Source: Parus major
Lineage: Eukaryota; Chordata; Aves; Passeriformes; Paridae
Assembly: GCF_001522545.3 (NCBI RefSeq)
Contig: NC_031773.1
Span: 26,981,685-27,045,684 of the forward strand
Direction: 5' to 3'
DNA length: 64,000 nucleotides
The notes under the pieces are model-generated. The model did no database searches. It was not told the origin of the DNA and saw only the letters and a list, made by a program, of their open reading frames with translations. Below are positions 1 to 13,372 of this stretch, piece by piece; position 1 is the stretch's first letter; every line of letters starts with the position of its first letter. The position numbers and the translations under genes were made by a program.

Positions 1-3000
1 TTTTGAGATTTAAGGGAGGCTGTACTTATAGTTTATTTGATATTAATATAATCTTATGAACTTTGATATACATTGATAAAAGAGAATCTTGAATCACATC
101 TGAAAATATGTGAATTTGAACAACTTTCCAATTTGTACCAAATACTCTGTATAGATCCCAGTTATAAAAACAATAGATATTTGTCTTCTTTCCATGTAGC
201 CTGCACCCCTTTCCCAAGAACATAATGCTTTTAAGACAATTTTCAGGGGTTTTTTTATTTATATTTATTTGGAAACTTTGTAACTGTTTAGTTTACTGCT
301 TAGTATACTTAGTAGTATACCAGGTTTACATAGCATACTCGTTTACTACTAGACACTTAGTACTGCTCAGTACCAGCTCTTCTTTTTCAATTCTACTGGT
401 AATTTCCTGTCTAGAGGTAGACAGAAGCACACATTATTATTTCCCCCATTTCGTGACAATGAGTGAGTGCTAGCCCTGTGTTTCTGTGCTAGAGAATATG
501 AGTACTGAGACAACCTCGTCTTTTTACCTGAAATTAAGTTTTAGGGATAGCTTCTGAAAAGTGTTTTCAGATCTGATAAAGAGCAATTTTTATTTTTTTC
601 TAATAAAACATGTTGAAAAAAGCTGATAGGCTTCTTTGTGGTAGAAAGGAGGATACCAGACATGTCAGGAGCTGCAAATGTTTAAAGTTCCCTGAACTGC
701 TTCTGTGTAATCCGGGTAATATAAGCCACTCCCTCCTGATAGAAGCTCTCTGTGTAGGAATCCACAAATCTGCTGTTATTTACTGTTGGATGCAATGGCA
801 GGAAGCTCGGTGGGATGCCAGGTGAATGACAGGACCCTGAGCAGCTGATGAGTTTCCTAGCATTTGACCCTTGTGTAGGCAAGCCTCCAGTGGCACCACT
901 CATTTCCTTTCCCAAAGGACTCATATTTTATACCCATTCCAATGTGAAAATAAGAGCTGGAAGCAAATTTGTGATTTTCAATTACACTTCTCTCCACTTT
1001 TACATATATATTAAATCAAATCAAACACCTTACACTATGAATTATGTAAGCCAGCAACACCATATGTACGGGCATGCTTTCTGCAAACTCTGAAGGAAAG
1101 AAACCTGTAGGTATTTTGTTAGGACTGCCACTCATTAAACAGTCTCTAAATTAGTTTGCTCTAAGCTTTAACATATGGTAAAATTGCATCTGTGAGAGAG
1201 ATCTTTGTCATCTTCCCTGGGTGTCATTATTTACCCAGCAGAGTTGCTGGGGGACAATTTAGGAGCAAGCTTTAGAGTAGGAGGTGTCATATGCTGAGAC
1301 TCAGGACCATGCAGCAGCCAGCTTCATACTAAAGTTGTATCCTTCTACTAAACCCACGTTTATGGGATAGCAGGAAACAACTCTAGTTTGGCACAAGGCA
1401 ATGTAAAGCAAATCTTGGGAAACCTTTGCAGGAAATGAACTGTATCTAATCCAGTTTGATATAGTAGGCAGCATATTATTAAACCAAATCACTGTTTATC
1501 CCTTTTTTCTTTGCACCCTTGTCCCTGAGGCCAGTACCCTTCCCTCCTCTGATGAAGCTTAAGTGTATTGAAATTGGAAGGATGAGAAAGCCTTCCCTCT
1601 GTCTTCTCCCTTTCTTCCACCCATGCTGTCTCTCAAGTTCATGCCAGTACTTACTGCTGAATAAGGCGCAGCACTCCATTAAAACCCAAATCACTGAAAT
1701 AATGAACTGTAAAAACTTGCCAGGGGCAAAGTGTGTTTTGTTAAGATACCAGAAAAGATCCACAGGGGCCTGGTCTTTGCATTTACTCCGATCAAATGAA
1801 AAAGCAAGGAAAACAACACAACTACTAGGAGGCTATCCTAATTTTATTTTGAGACTGCTCATATTTTCAGCATTGAATCCACTTTTCCTTTTCACCCAGT
1901 TGTGTTGTTTTTTTTCCTTTCATTTTTTTGTCATATTCTGTCATGTTTCTTCTTCCTTGTTTTTCTTTTCGAGTGATTCTGGTCAGCTGAAATGGTAATT
2001 GGCTCCCTGACAGGCCAACTTAAGGTTCTGCAATTTATTTTTGCCTGTCACCTGTTGAAAAAGGACAGAAGATTCCTTCTCTGCCAAGAGAGGAGTCCAT
2101 TAGTGATACAAAAGCAGCAGCTGCATCACGGCAGGGATGCACAGTAGTTATATACATCACTTAGTCTTTATCTGCTACAGGACATTGGGACAGATTGTTG
2201 CCTGTAATTCTGTACCTATGAAAAAAAGAGTCCATACAGTGCTTAAAATAATCTGCTTTCTATTTTAACTCTTGAAATGACATCTCTTATGCCACAAAAC
2301 ATTCTAGAAAAATTATTTAAATACAAACAGAAAATTGTAACAGCTAAACATGCTTCAAGTACAGTGCTGCACTGTTTCTATTTTTATGTTGTATAACCTT
2401 ATCTAGAAGGTGTAGTAGCACAGTGGTGAATTACGTGGCTTCTCAGGACGCTTTCAAAATCTGTGATTCGCTTAGACTGGTTTGTCTGAGAATTCAGGTT
2501 ATAGTCCAAAGCCATAATGGTCTTATTCATGCAGAAAAATCAGCAGTCAAGGTATTCATCATTTCTTTCCTTATTCTCCACGTGTTACATTGAAGCTAGA
2601 GACATTGCAAATATAAATGATTGCGTTGTATTTCAGCTTTCATTAAAGAAAGGAAAACTAATAAAAACTGTGATATTCATAAGTGGATTACAGCCAAGAA
2701 ATCTGAAGAATGCTGCGGTCACTTCTTAAGCCTCCTTTATTCTGTTCTTTTAAGCACCACCACACTGACCTTTGGCAGGATGCTCCCTACAGAGACAGGT
2801 TATTTTCAATCTGCTAGCCTTCTTTAGGCTTTGCCAAGGGCTGGTAGTAATGGGGTTTCAGACATCCTTTCCAGTCTTGGAATTTCATACAGCCTTTTTC
2901 TTTGCTTTTACTCCTTTCTAAAAAAATACTTTGTGTCCGGGTCACATGGTAACATTAGCAGTGCATGCAGTGCAGTGTGTTGAACTAATTGCCAATTAAA

Positions 3001-3689
3001 TTATAGGGAAGGCCAAGATCTAACAGAAAATCATTGTGCACAGTTTATTAACTGCATTTCACAGAACCGAAAGCATGCCACATGATTTTTAAAAACAGGT
3101 TTAAAGAATGAACAGTTTCTTCCTTAATGCTGAATAGCTGCCATGCAGAACAGAATGGAAATATAGGCAGACAAGCAGTTCCTGGGGTTTTCAGTTCCTC
3201 CCCCTCCCCGAGGTAGATATCTGTACAATTCAGACATTTCTGTGGATTAGTTTATCATCTCCATGAGGTGAATTTCTTTAGAAAAGACATGGGGAGTCTT
3301 TGAGATAATCAGTATCTATGTGTAAATATTCTTCTCTGATGTTCAATTACAGTAAAATAGGAAATATTCAGTAAGATTGAGGTAAGCACTGCAGATGCCT
3401 TTCAGGCAGATTTTAAAATATTTGAGTGGCTTCATAGAAAAATCATAAGAATAATGGAAGTATTTGAAAGCATGCCCTACCATATGGGGTGAATACCATA
3501 GAGTATTTAACTTACAAGGACTCAACTATTACCTAAAAGCAATTGTAAAGTACTATTGGAGGAAGCTTTTGTTTAGTAACTAAAGGTACAAAAAGGCTGA
3601 TTCTTGATGCTACTGGTTCCTGGCGGTAGACAGATGCAGACAAGAAATTGAATGGATTTACATGTGTTTACCTGAATGTACTTGAAATT
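1..3689. other. Non-coding, probable 5' intron or upstream DNA
   Basis: AT-rich sequence with no exon-like open segment, RNA gene or recognisable repeat. The longest open frame (1519-1998, + strand, 159 codons) has a low-complexity Leu/Ser/Phe-rich composition and no domain, so I treat it as chance. Because the first coding exon of CNTN1 carries a splice acceptor, this stretch is probably part of an intron between 5' untranslated exons, but intergenic sequence cannot be excluded. Confidence 0.5.
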
Positions 3690-4993
3690 AGGCAAAAATG
3701 GCCAAGACCATTTTATAGTGAATGTCATCATGCAGCACGTACAGGATGGCCAGGGTATCAGACCTAGCCAGAATGGATTTAGGAGGGGTAGCTTGTGTTT
3801 TACCAACTTGGTCTCCTTTTATGACCAGGTGACCTGCCTGGTGGGTGCAGGAAAGGCTGTGGATGTTGTCTATTTGGACTTGAGCAAGGCCTTTGGCACT
3901 GTCTCCCACAGCACACTCCTGGAACAGCTGGTAGCCCACGGCTTGGACAGGAGCACTCTGTGCTGGGTTAGGAACTGGCTGGATGGCCGTGCCCAGAGAG
4001 TGGTGGTGAACGGTGCTGCATCCAGCTGGGGGCCAGTCACCAGTGGTGTCCCTCAGGGGTCTGTGCTGGGGCCTGTTCTGTTCAATATTTCTATTGATGA
4101 AATAGATGAGGGAATTGAGTCTTTCATTAGTAAATTTGCAGACGACACTAAGCTGGGAGCATGTGTTGGTCTGTTGGAAGGTAGGAGGGCTCTGCAGAGA
4201 GACCTGGAATGGCTGGATGGGTGGGCAGAGTCCAGTAAGATGACGTTTATTAAGTCCAAGTGCTGAGTCTTGCATTTTGGCCCCAATAACCCTCTGCAAT
4301 GTTATAGTCTGGGGACAGTGGCTGGACAGCAGCCAGGCAAAAAGGGACCTGGGGGTACTGGTGACAGCAGCTGAACATGAGCCAGCGGTGTGCCCTGGTG
4401 GCCAAGAGGGCCAGTGGCTCCTGGTCTGTATCAGGAATGTTGTGGCCAGCAGGAGCAGGGAGGTCATTCTTCCCCTGTACTCAGCACTGGTGAGGCCACA
4501 CCTGGAGTGCTGTGTCCAGCTCTGGGCCCTCAGTTTTGGAAGGATGTCGAGATGCTTGAGCACATCCAGAGGAGACAACGAGGCTGGTGAGGGGCTGGGA
4601 ACACAAACCCTGTGAGGAGTGGCTGAGGGAGCTGGGGTTGTTTAGCCTGGAGAAAAGGAGACTCAGAGGTAACCTTATCACTCTCTACAACTCCCTGAAA
4701 GGTGGTTGTGGTCAGGTGGGGGTTGATCTCTTTCTCCAGACAGCAACTGACAGAATGAGAGGACACAGTCTCATGCTGCATCAAGGGAAATTTAGGTTGG
4801 ATATTAGGAAAAAGTTTTTCACGGAAAGAGTGACAAAGTACTGGAATGGTCTGCCTGGGGAGGTGGTGGAGTCACCATCCCTGGATGTATTTACAAAGAC
4901 TGCTGGTGCCATGGTCTAGTTGAGGTGTTAGGGCATGGGTTGGACTCCATGATCTTGAAGGTGTCTTCCAACCTAGAGATTCTGTGATTGTGT
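3690..4993 (+). mobile_element. CR1 LINE, 5'-truncated, degenerate reverse transcriptase
   Basis: A 5'-truncated chicken-repeat-1 (CR1) non-LTR retrotransposon. The open frame at 3676-4266 shows reverse-transcriptase landmarks in order: [43 protein letters not shown] and the catalytic box as FADDTK. A stop at 4264-4266 then falls just after the KSKC segment where CR1 normally reads on. The family sequence continues in other frames: KRDLGVLV near 4340, SREVILPLYSALVRPHLE near 4455-4507, [12 protein letters not shown] near 4640 and [14 protein letters not shown] near 4790, which shows frameshifts. The right end has the CR1 3' untranslated signature, with TTGGACTCCATGATCTT followed by a terminal ATTCTGTGATT motif near 4979. 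The endonuclease domain and N-terminal RT are missing; full elements are roughly 4.5 kb. It is dead as an autonomous element. The left boundary is approximate. Confidence 0.93.
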
Positions 4994-7900
4994 GAAAAGC
5001 GAAAAATGAGACATAAGAAGTGAATTGTGTTTGGGGAAAGAGTGGGAGTATAGAAGATAGACAGAGTGAGCAGCATTTCATCTTAAATACCGTAATATGA
5101 AGTTTCAGTGTTAAATTAATTGGTGGAAATGGGTAAAATGTTTAGGAAAAAAAAGAGGAAAGAGAGAGCACCCAAAGATATTTGAAAAATATTTGAAAAT
5201 TCTATTTTTAATAATAGATATAGAAATCAGTCTTTAAAATCTTTGCCTGTACATTCGAAGTATCAAGTTAAAAGTTTTTCAATACTCTTTTACATATGGT
5301 CTATGGCATTAATTTAAAATATACCATGAAGCTTGTTTTTTTAAGAGAGAAGCAGTGAGATCTATCCATAATACATGGAGGTCTGTTTCTTTATCTTGCT
5401 GCTGATGAAATTATGAGTGTGCTGGTTATAAAGATTTTTTTTCTTGCAGGTAATTTATTTCTATGCAAATGGAACATCTTTCACCATAATTCATAGCCCA
5501 ATAACATCTCCAGACCTTTAATAATTGTTGTAGCTATTATCAAGAAGTTTTTCTTTTACAATCATTTCTTTCTATATTTTTGATCTCTTGATTACAGCTT
5601 TGTTTGTAGCTACCACAAATGTTTTTAGTACTCAGAAAAGAAGTAGATTGTTGTATATTTAATTGCTAGGAGCAATAAAAGTTGCTGCTCACTGAAAAAT
5701 AATCTACTTTGAACCTCACTGGAGCATGACACTATTTTCTGGACTCACTTTCACTTTCCTTTGTGGAAAACACTAAAAGGAGGTGCTATAAAATGGTGTT
5801 TGGAACAGGGAACAAGGCTTATCAGTCTGAAAGGATCCCACTCTGGGGAAACACCGTGCCAGAACATCATCATCTGCCTTATATCTGCAGCTCGAGGTCT
5901 TGAAAGGCAGTGAGAACTCTGTCAGTGAGTTTCAGCCTGCTGCCTCAGTGTTGGTACTTGCTGCCTTGCAAGAAAGTGTTTAGTACTTACTGGAGACTTC
6001 AAGTGCTAGGAATGTCTCTGTATGCCTTGCTACAATTTTGCAATACATCCCATCTAAATCATTCCAGAATCAAATTCCAGATTTTTAGTTTTATTATGTC
6101 TTTCTCAGGAATGTAGCAGTACCCCTTTGTCTCCCATATTTTAAAGACATACTTATGTATCTGTAACCAGGATATTCCCCACTCACCTCTTTGGTATACC
6201 AGACAGGTTGAACAAGAAAAATTCTTGCCATATGGAATTTTCTCCACTCCTTTTGTATAATTTTTTGTATATTTTACATCTCTCCATGCTCTTTAAATAA
6301 ATATCACCCAGCATCACAATTATTGGTAGTGTTCACAAATGAGTCATGCTAGTTCCAATCAAATTTGCTTATTTCTAACAAGCAAATTCACATGATAATT
6401 GTATTTCTCAGTCATTTAATCCCTAAGGGTCATGCAGTTCTTTTAGGCATAGCATTGTCCTGGAAACCTCAGTAAAATTGCTTGTCCACTGTATCCCTTA
6501 AATGTTTTTCAGAGTTGCTGCTGTCCAGAGAGCTCCCACTCTGGTTTATGACCTCCATCATTTATTCCTTTTTGCACTGAATGCCTTGATTTTCTAAGCA
6601 TGGAAGAACACTGGCTGCTTTGTACTTACTGATAATTGTGTTTTTTTAAAAAACAGACTTTTTTTCATTTGCAATTATACCATGAGTGAATTTACATTTA
6701 CTTCCAAATGACAAGTATTACCAAGCTGAACAGGTCAAAAACCTCCTCTGAAATGTAATTTCTTTTTCCATGTCTTTCCTTTGGCACTATTACATGGGAA
6801 AGACCCAAGACTTCAGAGCTTTGCTTGTACCTTATAGTTGTGTGCCTGCCTGGCAGCACAAATATCAGTACAGGTCTGAAAGGGAAGACATGAGAAAGAA
6901 AGTTTGCTGTGTCAAAGTGACCCTGAAACATAGCCTCAGAAAGATACACTTTAAAGTCTCTTCTTGAATTGAAGGAAACTTTCACAATGCCTTCTATAAG
7001 AGTTGTTAACAAGGGCTGTCAGACTTCTTCCACCTGAGTGTTACTGTAAGATCTAACCTGTGTCTGTTGGGAATTAGGAAGAGATTCAACATAGGAAATG
7101 AAAAATTAAATGTGCAAAATAAATAACAAAAGGTTGGATATTCAAACACAAAACAACTGTGTAGAACCATCTTCAAGGTATATATTGTTTTAAATACAAA
7201 AGTATTCAAAATATCTTCAAAATACATACGGACTTGAGTCAAATTCATTAAACTTTTTTCACAACAGCAGATAATCACTTTCAGATAACCCTCCTCAGAA
7301 TTTATTTTAATTTATTATTATGTGTTTGCATTTTATTTTAGATAAATGGTTGCAATAAAATGTATGAGACACTGGATGAGTCACATTTATTTTAAAACAT
7401 AATGGGGTCCAAGGGCTCCTGATATTAGTCACTTACGACCCTCATCTGACCATTTCTCACTGTATTTGATTCAGATGCATTTGGTGTTCATTCTATGTTC
7501 ACATTCTTTTCAAGATAAATTCAAATTGCCAAGCACAAACATTTTTTAAAAAAAAATACTAAGGAAACGTTAGACGAAATAATCTTTAGATATGCCATGA
7601 AGCATAAAATAGTGGTGTTAACAGGAGCTCTTAATGAAATTATCTGACACATTATATGTTATTGACACAGCGCTGTAATAGTTTGTGAATAGTAAACTTG
7701 TCCACAAGTGACTGTTTCCTTCAAACTGTATACATCAAGACAGAGGAAGGTTGATGGTAAGCAAAGGAATTAAATTCTCCTTATTTTTTCTTCTCAATCT
7801 AATTGCTTTTCTTCTGATAAGACATGTAGACAATATGAAGTCACACAATTTACTGAAGAATATAGCAGGGTGTCTTAAATAATTTCACCTGTAATCTCAG

Positions 7901-9539
7901 ATATCAAAGATGAGAGCAGACATGAAGAGAATTTTTATTTTTGTCTGTATAAAAAAAATCTGTTCTTGACCATGTTATAGTAGTCACAGACAAAGGAGAG
8001 TTTGCCCATGTAAACCAGGAAAAGTCTAGCTTTTATTCAATTGTCATGTACAAGAAAAGGGTATATTAATGTACATTATTTCCCAATTCTTCGGTACATG
8101 ATCTGTTAAGGGGGTCTCATGCGTCAATGTTTGCTGCATGTATTCTGAACCTCATCTTTTCATGACAATCTGATAACACTTTATTCCCATGGAGACCCTA
8201 ACCTTTGTCCTGGGGTCTTAAACAATTGTGTTATTTCCTTTGTTCCCCTGTGCTTCTACTTAAATCCTTCAGTGCCAATACGCCATACTGACAAAGGATT
8301 GCTCCTGTTGTTGTCATGTTTCTGCTGAGGAGTACAAAGAATGATCTGCAGAAGTTGGGACTTGAGATCATGCTTTGGATCATAAATACTGAAATGTTAG
8401 CTCTTCAAAATTGCCCTTGCATTTCTGTGTTTGCTATAAAAGGAAAGTGAGATTATAGCATTAAAATAAATTACCAAAGCAAATAGTAATGTAAGATGGT
8501 ATATCTAAGATATAGATCTATCCATAAGATATATAATACTGACTTATTATGAAATTTCAGTGTCTTACAAAAGGATTTTTCTGTTATACCATCAGCACAG
8601 AAGCTATCTGTGCTGTGACATAGAGGTACTCTGTAGCTAGTCTCTTACAAGAAGAAAAAGGTGAGTTTTATTGTGTATATCAAATATTTTGTAGTAATTT
8701 TTTCCACTGGAAGATTTTTTTCATATTGGTACTGTAATGGAAATTGTAATTTATTTTTTTTTACCAAATGAAGGCAAATACCCCAGAGAATGCTACAGAA
8801 CAAACATTGTACATTGTACATTTAAAAGATGATTTATTGTAATATTTTGAGAACTGGAAATACTAAATGGTTAAATTTATGTTGCTATAATGATTCATTT
8901 GACAGATGAATTAGCAGACCACAGAATGTGATATACAGCAATTCTGGGTAGCTGCTAATAGCATCATCCTTCACATAGCCTTTTAATATATTCTTACACA
9001 TGCTGAACTGTGTTCTCATACCTCTGTCAGTATGAAAGCACAGAGATTCCAATGAACGTAATGATGCTATTTAATTCTTGGTATTGCTTACTGTGAGTAA
9101 CACTTTGTCTGTTCTCTTGCCATTTCAGCTGTACATCTGGGGATAGTTTTATCAATTTTTTTTACAAACAAATTGAATGTGAAAAGTATCTTACATGCCT
9201 CTCCATTTAAATTAGATCAATTAAGAAAAGTTGGGCACTTTGGGGAAAAGGTCAAGAAAGAAGGACATGGGCAGGCATTATAGGAAGTATGTGTAAAAGT
9301 TAATGGATTAAAGCCTCTATAAATTGTTTCCTTGAAAGACATTAAGTGTGGATGTTTCTAATTTGTAGATCCACCAGCATATCATCAGAGATATTAGAAT
9401 ATATGCTGATTACTTTGCCTTTACTGGGTAGAACAATGTCTGCTGGTGATTATATGCTTTTCTTGTTCTTAGGTAATGGGTTTCTTGCCCTTCAATTGTG
9501 GTACCAGACAAAGAAAAGTCAGAATATTAATATTGTGTG
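4994..9539. other. Non-coding, no recognisable gene
   Basis: AT-rich DNA. Open frames are short, lie on both strands and show no domain or splice context. No RNA gene or clear repeat was seen. It is likely intronic or upstream sequence of CNTN1. Confidence 0.5.
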
Positions 9540-9646
9540 AATGCTTAACAGTACAGTTTGAATGACCAACCTTACTTTCTGAACAGTTTTGGTCACATAT
9601 AACCCCCAAATAAACCTAAATAATTGAAAAAAAAAAAAAAAAAAAA
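9540..9646 (+). other. Poly(A)-tailed 3'-end-like segment (possible retrocopy end)
   Basis: An AATAAA hexamer at 9609-9614 is followed 12 bases later by an uninterrupted run of 20 A (9627-9646). That spacing is typical of a polyadenylated mRNA 3' end copied into the genome. No parent gene is recognisable upstream: the open frame at 9346-9540 (64 codons) has no domain. A simple A-rich microsatellite beside a chance hexamer is the alternative. Confidence 0.3.
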
Positions 9647-11759
9647 TTCTATTTTTTTATCCAGAAGTTGGAAATCAAGAATTACAAAGTATTGCAGCCT
9701 GTGGTCCCTTGTCCAGCTGCCACCACTCAGTCCTCTGACACATTTTGTTGTCTTCTGCTGCTGTCACCGTAGGGACCTGGGCTCATGGTCCCGTCCCAGT
9801 GGTGGGCGCCTGTTTGTCTGTTCACACACATGCACACAGAATAGAGACCTGCCACCCAGAGGAGTCACAACTAGACCCTTTTGTCCCATTGTCTGTCCAT
9901 TTTCCCATCTATTTTATTCCTTGACCTTCCTTGATTTAATCTAAGTGCAATCATGAGATCAAGATTCTGAACAGCTTTGGGAAAATATGATTTCTTATGT
10001 CAGGTGTAGTGGTTTTGGCACAGGGATTTCCAAAGGCTGTTCTGATGATGCATATCCCTGTATCCCTCCTTGTTGACTAAGTGTTAAGAGAGATTTCTGT
10101 ACCTCCTGTGTGCCTCTAAGACTCTACTGGCATTGGTAGATAACTCACGTATGAAAAGTATCAACTGACAATTAGGAGGCAAGAAACTGAGCTTTCAAAA
10201 CTAAGCTTTCCCCCCAGAAATCTGAAGACTACAAAAAAATGCTTTAGTTGTAGGTCATGAAATCAATAGAATGAAACCATTACTTGTCTGCTAAAATCTT
10301 CAGAGTACAGCTAAGCCTACCTCATGAGTATGTATCCTTGAAAAGTAGTCTTTAAAACACAGAGGAGCTTTGAGACGGTCATGGCAGATAAAACCTATAA
10401 AAAAACACCAATGGATCTCACCAACATCTGTTCTGAAATGTGTAAGCTTAAAACCAAAAAGGCACAAATAATGTATTGTTCCAAAATCCACCAGCAAGTT
10501 TTAGTAAACATTGAATTGATTCTCCTTTTTTCTCCTTTTTGCAGCTGCTAGTCTGATTCAAACTGTTTATTCATAGGATGAAAGAGATGTTTTTAAGTAT
10601 TCTCAACAGTTCCAAGTGATTGATGTAAATTTAAAAAATGCTACTCTGATGTCAAGAGAGTTGCTAGGAAACATGCATTTTGAAGATGAAATCTCCCACT
10701 GAGCTTGTCTTTGGCTGTATAATAAGAAGTATTTTATAGCGTATCCTGAGTTACAGATTATATGGATAAACTGTTACATTTTTATGTATATGAATACATC
10801 TGCTGTGAACTTATTGTATATACATGATTCATTCCAGTATCTCAATTTACTGATGAATAACAAGGTATTTCTAAGTTCAAGAAAATGTGAAAATTTAATG
10901 AAAATTCCAAGAGCATGATATTTTTATACAGTCTTCATTTCATTTTTCTGAAGCATGAAAAATCTGTTTTTTCTTAGAAATCTCTTTAAGATTTAATTTC
11001 AATAGGATATTCTCATTAATATGTTTTTTTCTTTTATAAACTTTAACAAAATTTAAGGCTCAAAAAAATAACAGCAATTATACACTTAATTTTTCTGGAG
11101 AATTAATGTGTATTGTCCCTTAAAGTTATTGGCCAAAGTAATCTAAAAATCTGTGTTACCATGAAGGAATACCCAGTTTTAGTAATAGATATTTATTTGT
11201 ATTCATGGCTGATGTTTTTTTGTGCTGACTTTAGAGACTTGGGTATGTTTGGTTACCCGGGAGTCAAATTTCAAATGCTTAGTCTTGAAGACACAAGTGG
11301 AAGGTACTCATACATATGGGAGCAGAGTAATACACTGTTCTGTGGGATGCTCAGGACTTGAAAGGAGGTTTATTAATTTTTGTTGCTGAAATATTTTACC
11401 AGGCAGTCTTTAAGCAGCAAATGCCTTACAGCAAGCTTTCGGAAAAGTGAGTAATGGCTGTGTGTTATGACAGTTCTAAGTGACCTTTTTCATATTTATT
11501 ACCTTAGAAGAGCAACCAGTTGCTGATAAATCAAATAGTGTGAATAGGGACTGTCTGTCTGACCCTTAATTGCTGATGTGATAATTAAAGACAGTGCATA
11601 AGTACCACTAAGCATCATCTGAAAGTATTTCAAAATGATGTTTCTGCAGCTGACTTAAGAAAAGTAACTAAACTGTATTAATGATTAATAGTAAAGATGA
11701 GTTGTTGAACTTACCACAGATTAGAAGATGCCTAATGTTCCTGAAAATATGTGTTTATA
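9647..11759. other. Non-coding; one locally GC-richer patch
   Basis: No gene seen. About 9690-9910 is noticeably more GC-rich than its surroundings and contains several CpG dinucleotides. It may be the relic of a repeat that I cannot classify. The remainder is ordinary AT-rich DNA. Confidence 0.4.
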
Positions 11760-12290
11760 ACAGTATTACCAGATGACCCTTCATTACGTAGGTGTTGGTT
11801 AACTGCAGGCTGAGACAGATGTGTGGCTGCTCTAAGGCCCTTGTAGGGAAGAGAATTAGTGTTGGTTCATGATGAATTGGTGGATGCAAATAACAAAAAT
11901 AAGACTTTCGCTGAAGGACACGATGTATTGAGGATTCCCCAGATAATCGGACACAGACCAGCTGCTTCATCATGAGGCAAAAGCCTTTATTGTGGTGTTT
12001 TCTTAACCCTTATATCCTTCTCCAACCAGGTCACCCTGATTGGTAAAGGGAAGAACACCTCTCTCATCCCATTGGTGGGATAAGAAAGAACACACCAAGA
12101 ACATCTGTTCAGTATTGTTTTGAGAAATATAATCTATTTACAATAAAACAGTCCTTGAGAGAAAACTGTTCCCAGGAACTTTTTCCCTGGGAAACAGATG
12201 AGTCCCTGATAGGCTGAAACTCTCTCAGGCTCAGAAATCATGTCGACATAAGACTTATTATTAGTTGTGTGAACTGTGAGAAAGAGACAA
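11760..12290 (-). mobile_element. Probable solo LTR of an endogenous retrovirus, antisense
   Basis: Read on the minus strand, this block has the layout of a retroviral long terminal repeat. Two CCAAT boxes (complement of ATTGG at 12071-12075 and 12039-12043) are followed by a TATA-like box (complement of TATATCC at 12011-12017), then AATAAA (complement of 11986-11991), then a U5-like tail. No gag, pol or env sequence flanks it, so it is probably a solo LTR left by recombination between two LTRs. Exact TG/CA ends and a target-site duplication were not identified, so boundaries are approximate. It lies directly beside a CR1 fragment on the same strand. Orientation is opposite to CNTN1. Confidence 0.55.
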
Positions 12291-12309
12291 AACAAAAATA
12301 ATGAAAATG

Positions 12310-13240
12310 GGAATGATGATACAGCTTGTGTTTGTGCATTCTTTCTCAAGTGCAGGAGCCTGCATTTGCCTTCATTGAATTTCAGACAATTCTTCTCTGT
12401 CCTTCTCTCCAACCTGCTGAGACCCTTCTGAAGGGCTCACAGCACTCTGGGGTATCAGCCCCCCTGTCAGGTTTGTGTTGTCAGTGAACAGACTGAGGAT
12501 GCATCTTTATGCAAGTCATTGATGAATACATTAAACCATACTGGGCCCAGTACTGAACCTTGGGGGACACTAGTGACAGGAGTCTAACTAAACCCTGTGC
12601 TACTTATTGTGACACTATGGGATCTGCTGTTCAGCCAGTTCTCAATCCACCTCGCTGTCCGCTGATCCAGCCTGCACTTCCAGAGTTTTCCTGTGAGGAT
12701 GTTGTGCAAGACAGTGTTGCAAACCTTGATGAAGTCGAGCTAGAAAATACCCACTGCTCTCCCCTCATTCATCCAGGCAGTTGTTTTATTGTAGAAGGCA
12801 ATAAGATTGGTCAAACATGATTTTCCTTCCCAGAATCTTTGTTGCCTACTCCTAATTGTCTTCTTGTCATCTATGTGGATAGAGATGGCCTCCAGAATGA
12901 GGCACTACATCAGCTTTCCAAGGACTGAGGTGAGGCTGACTTTTTTGAAGACCGGGGTGGCTTTGCTTTCTTCCAGTCCTTAGGGGCCATTTCTGATCAC
13001 CACAACCTTTCAAAGATGATTTCAAGCAACCTTGTTAGGGTGTCCACCAACTCTTTTTGAGCATCCTCTTGTAACCAGTGTTCCCACTACAATTATTAAT
13101 GGACCCACATTTTATCCTTTGTTTTCCTTTAGTTATTGATGCAGTTGAAGAATCCCTTCTTGTCTTCCATGTCATCTTTGTTCACATTTAATTCCAGATT
13201 ACCTCCAAGACACTGATTCTTTGTATTTCCTAATCAGTGT
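12310..13240 (-). mobile_element. CR1 LINE fragment, older RT-region copy, antisense
   Basis: The minus strand translates in broken frames to CR1 reverse transcriptase. It includes a [13 protein letters not shown] box followed by WFNVFIND near 12500-12570, a RWIENWLNSRS-like segment near 12630, and KFNEGKCRLLHLRKN near 12330-12390. Sequence up to about 13200 resembles the CR1 region upstream of the RT core. It has several stops and frameshifts. The 3' untranslated end is absent, so the copy stops at the neighbouring LTR-like block. It looks older and more diverged than the CR1 at 3690. Boundaries are approximate. Confidence 0.8.
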
Positions 13241-13344
13241 TTATTAAGCAAAATCACAGATCTGGCTGAGTTATCCAACTCAAGCAAGTGATAGAATCAC
13301 TTGCTGATTTAGCCTGTTAAAATATATTAATAAACTGATTCTTG

Positions 13345-13372
13345 GTTGTTTTGTTTTGTTTTGTTTTGTTTT
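13345..13372 (+). repeat. (TTTTG)n microsatellite
   Basis: About five and a half uninterrupted copies of a TTTTG pentamer. It sits about 100 bases beyond the CR1 fragment and has no other recognisable role. Confidence 0.9.

Noticed and set aside
1519..1998. 159-codon open frame on the + strand
   Set aside because: No domain, low-complexity Leu/Ser/Phe-rich tail, no splice or promoter context, and an overlapping minus-strand frame of similar quality.
3688..4578. 296-codon minus-strand open frame
   Set aside because: It is the antisense shadow of the CR1 reverse transcriptase on the + strand; the sense frame has the RT motifs and the antisense protein has no domain.
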